Shown piece by piece: positions 61,701-64,000 of a stretch of 64,000 bases of DNA. The position numbers and the translations under genes are program-made. The stretch's first letter is position 1, and each line of letters opens with the position of its first letter. The notes beneath the pieces were generated by a model. It did no database searches. It saw only the letters and a program-made list of their open reading frames with translations, and was not told the origin of the DNA. Where the stretch lies: positions 2,666,001-2,730,000 of the forward strand of contig NZ_CP043046.1 of NCBI RefSeq assembly GCF_008119665.1, given 5' to 3'. Source of the DNA: Pigmentiphaga aceris (GTDB lineage Bacteria; Pseudomonadota; Gammaproteobacteria; Burkholderiales; Burkholderiaceae_B).

Positions 61701-61733
61701 AAGCCCGCAAGCGTTGCCGCTGCGGGCTTTTTT
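61701..61733 (+). terminator. Intrinsic terminator, attenuator part
   Basis: AAGCCCGCA (61701-61709) pairs with TGCGGGCTT (61721-61729), followed by TTTTTT through 61733. It lies 50 bases before the MFS transporter gene, with the leader peptide upstream, so it would decide read-through into that gene. Confidence 0.85.
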
Positions 61734-61783
61734 GTTGCGTGACGGATCAGTGATTCGTCCGCATCGCCTATTTCGGTATTTCC

Positions 61784-63100
61784 ATGGATTCGTCAGCAGC
61801 ACCTACCCCGCGCCCCTTGGGTCGGGACGATTACAAGACACTCAGCCTTGCCGCCTTGGGCGGAACCCTTGAGTTCTACGACTTCGTCATTTTTGTCTTC
61901 TTCACCAAGGTCCTGGGGCATCTGTTCTTCCCGCCGACCATGCCCGACTGGATGGTGCAGCTACAGACTCTGGGCATTTTTGCGGCCGGTTATCTGGCGC
62001 GCCCGGTGGGCGGCATCATCATTGCGCACTTCGGTGACAAGCTGGGTCGCAAGAAGATGTTCACGCTGTCGATTTTCCTGATGTCGTTGCCGACGCTGGT
62101 GATCGGCATCATGCCGACCTACGCCACCATTGGCATTGCCGCGCCGCTGCTGCTGTTGCTGATGCGCGTGCTGCAAGGCGCTGCCATTGGCGGTGAAATG
62201 CCGGGTGCCTGGGTGTTTGTGGCCGAGCACGTGCCCAAGCATCGTTATGGTTTTGGCGTGGGTACGCTGACGGCAGGCATCACCGGCGGCATTTTGCTGG
62301 GTTCGCTGATCGCCATCCTTATCAACAAGGTGTTTACGCCCGAGGAAGTGTCGGACTTCGCATGGCGCATTCCCTTTGTGATCGGCGGCGTGTTTGGTTT
62401 TGTGTCGGTATATTTGCGCCGTTTCCTGGGCGAGACGCCGATCTTCAAGGAACTGGCTGCCAAGCGTGAACTGGCCAGCGAGATGCCGGTGAAGACCGTG
62501 ATCCGCGACCACCGTCTGGCCTGCTTGATTACCGCCGCATTGACCTGGTCCTTGTCGACTGCCGTGGTCGTCGTGATTCTGATGACGCCCAATCTGCTGC
62601 AAAGCGCGTATGGCATCTCGGCCAGCGCAGCCATGGCGGCCAATTGCGTGGCCACGCTCACGCTCACCATCGGCTGCATTTTGTTCGGGTATCTGGTCGA
62701 TCGCATCGGCACCCGCCTGACCATGCTCATCTGCTGGGGTGGGTTGGCCGTTACCAGCTATATCTTCTACTTGAACCTGCCGGGCATTTCCGACGGGCAG
62801 CTGATGTTCAACTATGGCTTGGTGGGCTTTTTCTGCGGGTCGATTGCCACCATGCCCATCGTGGGTGTCCGTGCTTTCCCGCCGGCCATCCGCTTCTCGG
62901 GTCTGTCCTTCGCCTACAACATGGCGTATGCCGTGTTTGGCGGTTCCACGCCTGTGCTGACCCAGCTGTGGTTGCAGCAGGATCGTCTGGCCGGTGCGCA
63001 CTACGTGGCGGCGGTGTCGATTCTGGCCGTTGTCGTGGCGATGATGCCGCTGGCTGTGCGCGGTTGGCAGGAACGCAAGGGCGGGGCATCTTTGGCGTAA
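61784..63100 (+). CDS. MFS transporter, MHS (metabolite:H+ symporter) family
   Basis: A 438-residue, 12-helix symporter. The sequence LAALGGTLEFYDFVIFVFFTKVLGHLFFP is the MHS hallmark (helix 1 EFYDF), then AGYLARPVGGIIIAHFGDKLGRKKMFTLSIFLMSLPTLVIG and LRVLQGAAIGGEMPGAWVFVAEHVP. This family takes up citrate, proline, betaine, shikimate or other acids with protons. The leader region upstream has a peptide rich in Pro codons at its key point and an attenuator, so proline, or something affecting translation of Pro codons, is a candidate signal. Ligand not determined. Confidence 0.92.
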   Translation: MDSSAAPTPRPLGRDDYKTLSLAALGGTLEFYDFVIFVFFTKVLGHLFFPPTMPDWMVQLQTLGIFAAGYLARPVGGIIIAHFGDKLGRKKMFTLSIFLMSLPTLVIGIMPTYATIGIAAPLLLLLMRVLQGAAIGGEMPGAWVFVAEHVPKHRYGFGVGTLTAGITGGILLGSLIAILINKVFTPEEVSDFAWRIPFVIGGVFGFVSVYLRRFLGETPIFKELAAKRELASEMPVKTVIRDHRLACLITAALTWSLSTAVVVVILMTPNLLQSAYGISASAAMAANCVATLTLTIGCILFGYLVDRIGTRLTMLICWGGLAVTSYIFYLNLPGISDGQLMFNYGLVGFFCGSIATMPIVGVRAFPPAIRFSGLSFAYNMAYAVFGGSTPVLTQLWLQQDRLAGAHYVAAVSILAVVVAMMPLAVRGWQERKGGASLA

Positions 63101-63180
63101 ACGGTACTGCCTGGGAACGTTACTGCAAGGGACGGCTTCTACATCGGCATACGCCGCAAGTCCGAGCCGTCTCTTCAGGC

Positions 63181-63220
63181 AAAAAAATGGGCGACTGCCG
63201 GTATCGACAGTCGCCCATTT
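63181..63220. terminator. Bidirectional intrinsic terminator
   Basis: AAATGGGCGACTG (63185-63197) pairs over 13 bp with CAGTCGCCCATTT (63208-63220). On the minus strand it is followed by a T-run (the A-run at 63181-63187), so it mainly ends the minus-strand gene at 63257; for the MFS gene it also serves as a stem with a short T-run. Confidence 0.88.
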
Positions 63221-63256
63221 ACCTTCTTCAGCTGATTGCCTGAATGGCCGTGCAGC

Positions 63257-64000
63257 TTACTTCGTCAGCTTGTCCAGCTTGCCGGCACGTGCTTCTTCGA
63301 TGGCTGCCTTGGCGTCTTCAGGCAGCAGCAAACGCGCACGGACCAGTTCATTGGCGCTGGCGATTACCGCAGCTTCATACGCTGCCGCGCGCGGATAACG
63401 TTCCTCGATCGACAGACGCGGGTCTTGCTTGGCCTGGCGAGCGTCGCGGGTAGCCGCAAAGGGAACCGCGCTGCCCATCTGCGTGCACAGGCCGTCGGGG
63501 TTGTTGGACTTGGGATTCCAGCCCACGTAGGTTGCGCGCGCGGCTTCGATGATGGGCAGGCGCACGCCACCGACGGCGTTGCCGTCCTTGTCCACGGCCG
63601 GCATCAGCAAGGGGTACTCGCCCTTGACTTGGGGCAGGGGTGCGCCGTCGACGATCAGTCGTGCTTCGCCGTAGATGCCCTTGTAGGGCAGGCCGGGAAT
63701 GGCGGGGTATAGCCCTTGTGCGGGCACCAGGGTGCCTTGCGCCAGGGTCGGATAACGGCTGGCCGGCGGCTCGGTGCCATTGGTGACCCACGCGTTCAAT
63801 GCCGTCAGCAGTGCGCGGCCGACCGGTGCCGGGTTGACCGGGCTGGACGGCAGGCTGCACGTTGCCACCGCCTGCGACACGGCCGAGGGGAAGTGCTGCG
63901 TGCCCACGACCATGTATGCGCGCGCTTCGGCGGGCAGGGGCAGGTCACGGCCGTTGCCATCGGTGACGACCTTGCTGGCATGGGATGACCAGAACTCGTA
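63257..64000 (-). CDS. Alpha/beta hydrolase domain-containing protein, C-terminal part (partial)
   Basis: The frame is open to the right edge (248 codons visible; the gene continues). Segments such as RALLTALNAWVTNGTEPPASRYPTLAQGTLVPA, GVRLPIIEAARATYVGWNPKSNNPDGLCTQMGSAVPFAATRDAR and DPRLSIEERYPRAAAYEAAVIASANELVRARLLLPEDA match the family of large alpha/beta hydrolase domain-containing proteins. The catalytic nucleophile is in the missing part. It is followed by the strong terminator at 63181-63220. Likely an exported esterase-like enzyme. Confidence 0.85.
   Translation of the reverse strand, partial: YEFWSSHASKVVTDGNGRDLPLPAEARAYMVVGTQHFPSAVSQAVATCSLPSSPVNPAPVGRALLTALNAWVTNGTEPPASRYPTLAQGTLVPAQGLYPAIPGLPYKGIYGEARLIVDGAPLPQVKGEYPLLMPAVDKDGNAVGGVRLPIIEAARATYVGWNPKSNNPDGLCTQMGSAVPFAATRDARQAKQDPRLSIEERYPRAAAYEAAVIASANELVRARLLLPEDAKAAIEEARAGKLDKLTK

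Overview
This window is a chromosomal segment of a high-GC beta-proteobacterium, most likely of the order Burkholderiales and probably Alcaligenaceae (Achromobacter/Bordetella-like). The evidence is a Bug-family tricarboxylate receptor, CaiB/MaoC/CitE catabolic clusters, many LysR/GntR/TetR regulators paired with transporters, ACC deaminase with a divergent Lrp-type regulator, and FecI/FecR/TonB iron genes. No rRNA, tRNA, CRISPR array, insertion sequence or prophage was seen. The taxonomic call is inference from gene content; no marker gene is present.

Layout. 1-9.3 kb: a catabolic operon on the + strand (LivG end, LivF, SMP-30 lactonase, Bug receptor, MaoC hydratase, two CaiB CoA-transferases, isochorismatase-like hydrolase, CitE-like lyase, GntR regulator), probably for a branched or C5 dicarboxylic acid. 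9.3-10.1 kb: a two-gene AT-richer cassette of unknown role. 10.2-15.4 kb: TetR with divergent MFS pump and repeated operators, alpha/beta hydrolase, membrane protein. 15.4-23.8 kb: GntR regulator divergent from a complete MalEFGK-type ABC importer plus ManD/RspA-type dehydratase, gluconate-5-dehydrogenase-like SDR and L-idonate-5-dehydrogenase-like enzyme, a sugar-acid uptake and breakdown unit. 23.9-27.1 kb: ACC deaminase (acdS), divergent AcdR-like regulator, and downstream of acdS a half-length relative of pyruvate dehydrogenase E1 that appears to lack catalytic residues.

27.2-32.1 kb is the most striking locus: a minus-strand operon of rhodanese, serine O-acetyltransferase, XRE regulator, family 2A encapsulin shell protein and a cysteine desulfurase with a disordered N-terminal extension of about 285 residues. 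This is a sulfur nanocompartment: the desulfurase is packaged in the shell through its extension and liberates sulfur from cysteine, while the neighbours make the cysteine precursor and move sulfane sulfur.

32.4-49.7 kb: DsbA-like and SnoaL-like proteins, a metallo-beta-lactamase-fold protein with an altered metal motif, LysR regulators with a luciferase-like monooxygenase and an MFS pump, acetyltransferase, RibD-type reductase, several hypothetical or exported proteins including a tandem duplicated pair. 49.9-61.4 kb: FecI sigma factor and FecR anti-sigma factor, then an aspT-aspD aspartate decarboxylation pair, then the TonB siderophore receptor, an exported protein and a PepSY-flavodoxin-reductase fusion; the iron signalling set is split by the aspartate genes. 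61.5-63.1 kb: a 23-codon leader peptide with a Pro-Pro-Pro run and mutually exclusive hairpins ahead of an MHS-family transporter, which looks like an undescribed attenuator. The right edge holds the C-terminal part of a minus-strand alpha/beta-hydrolase-domain protein.
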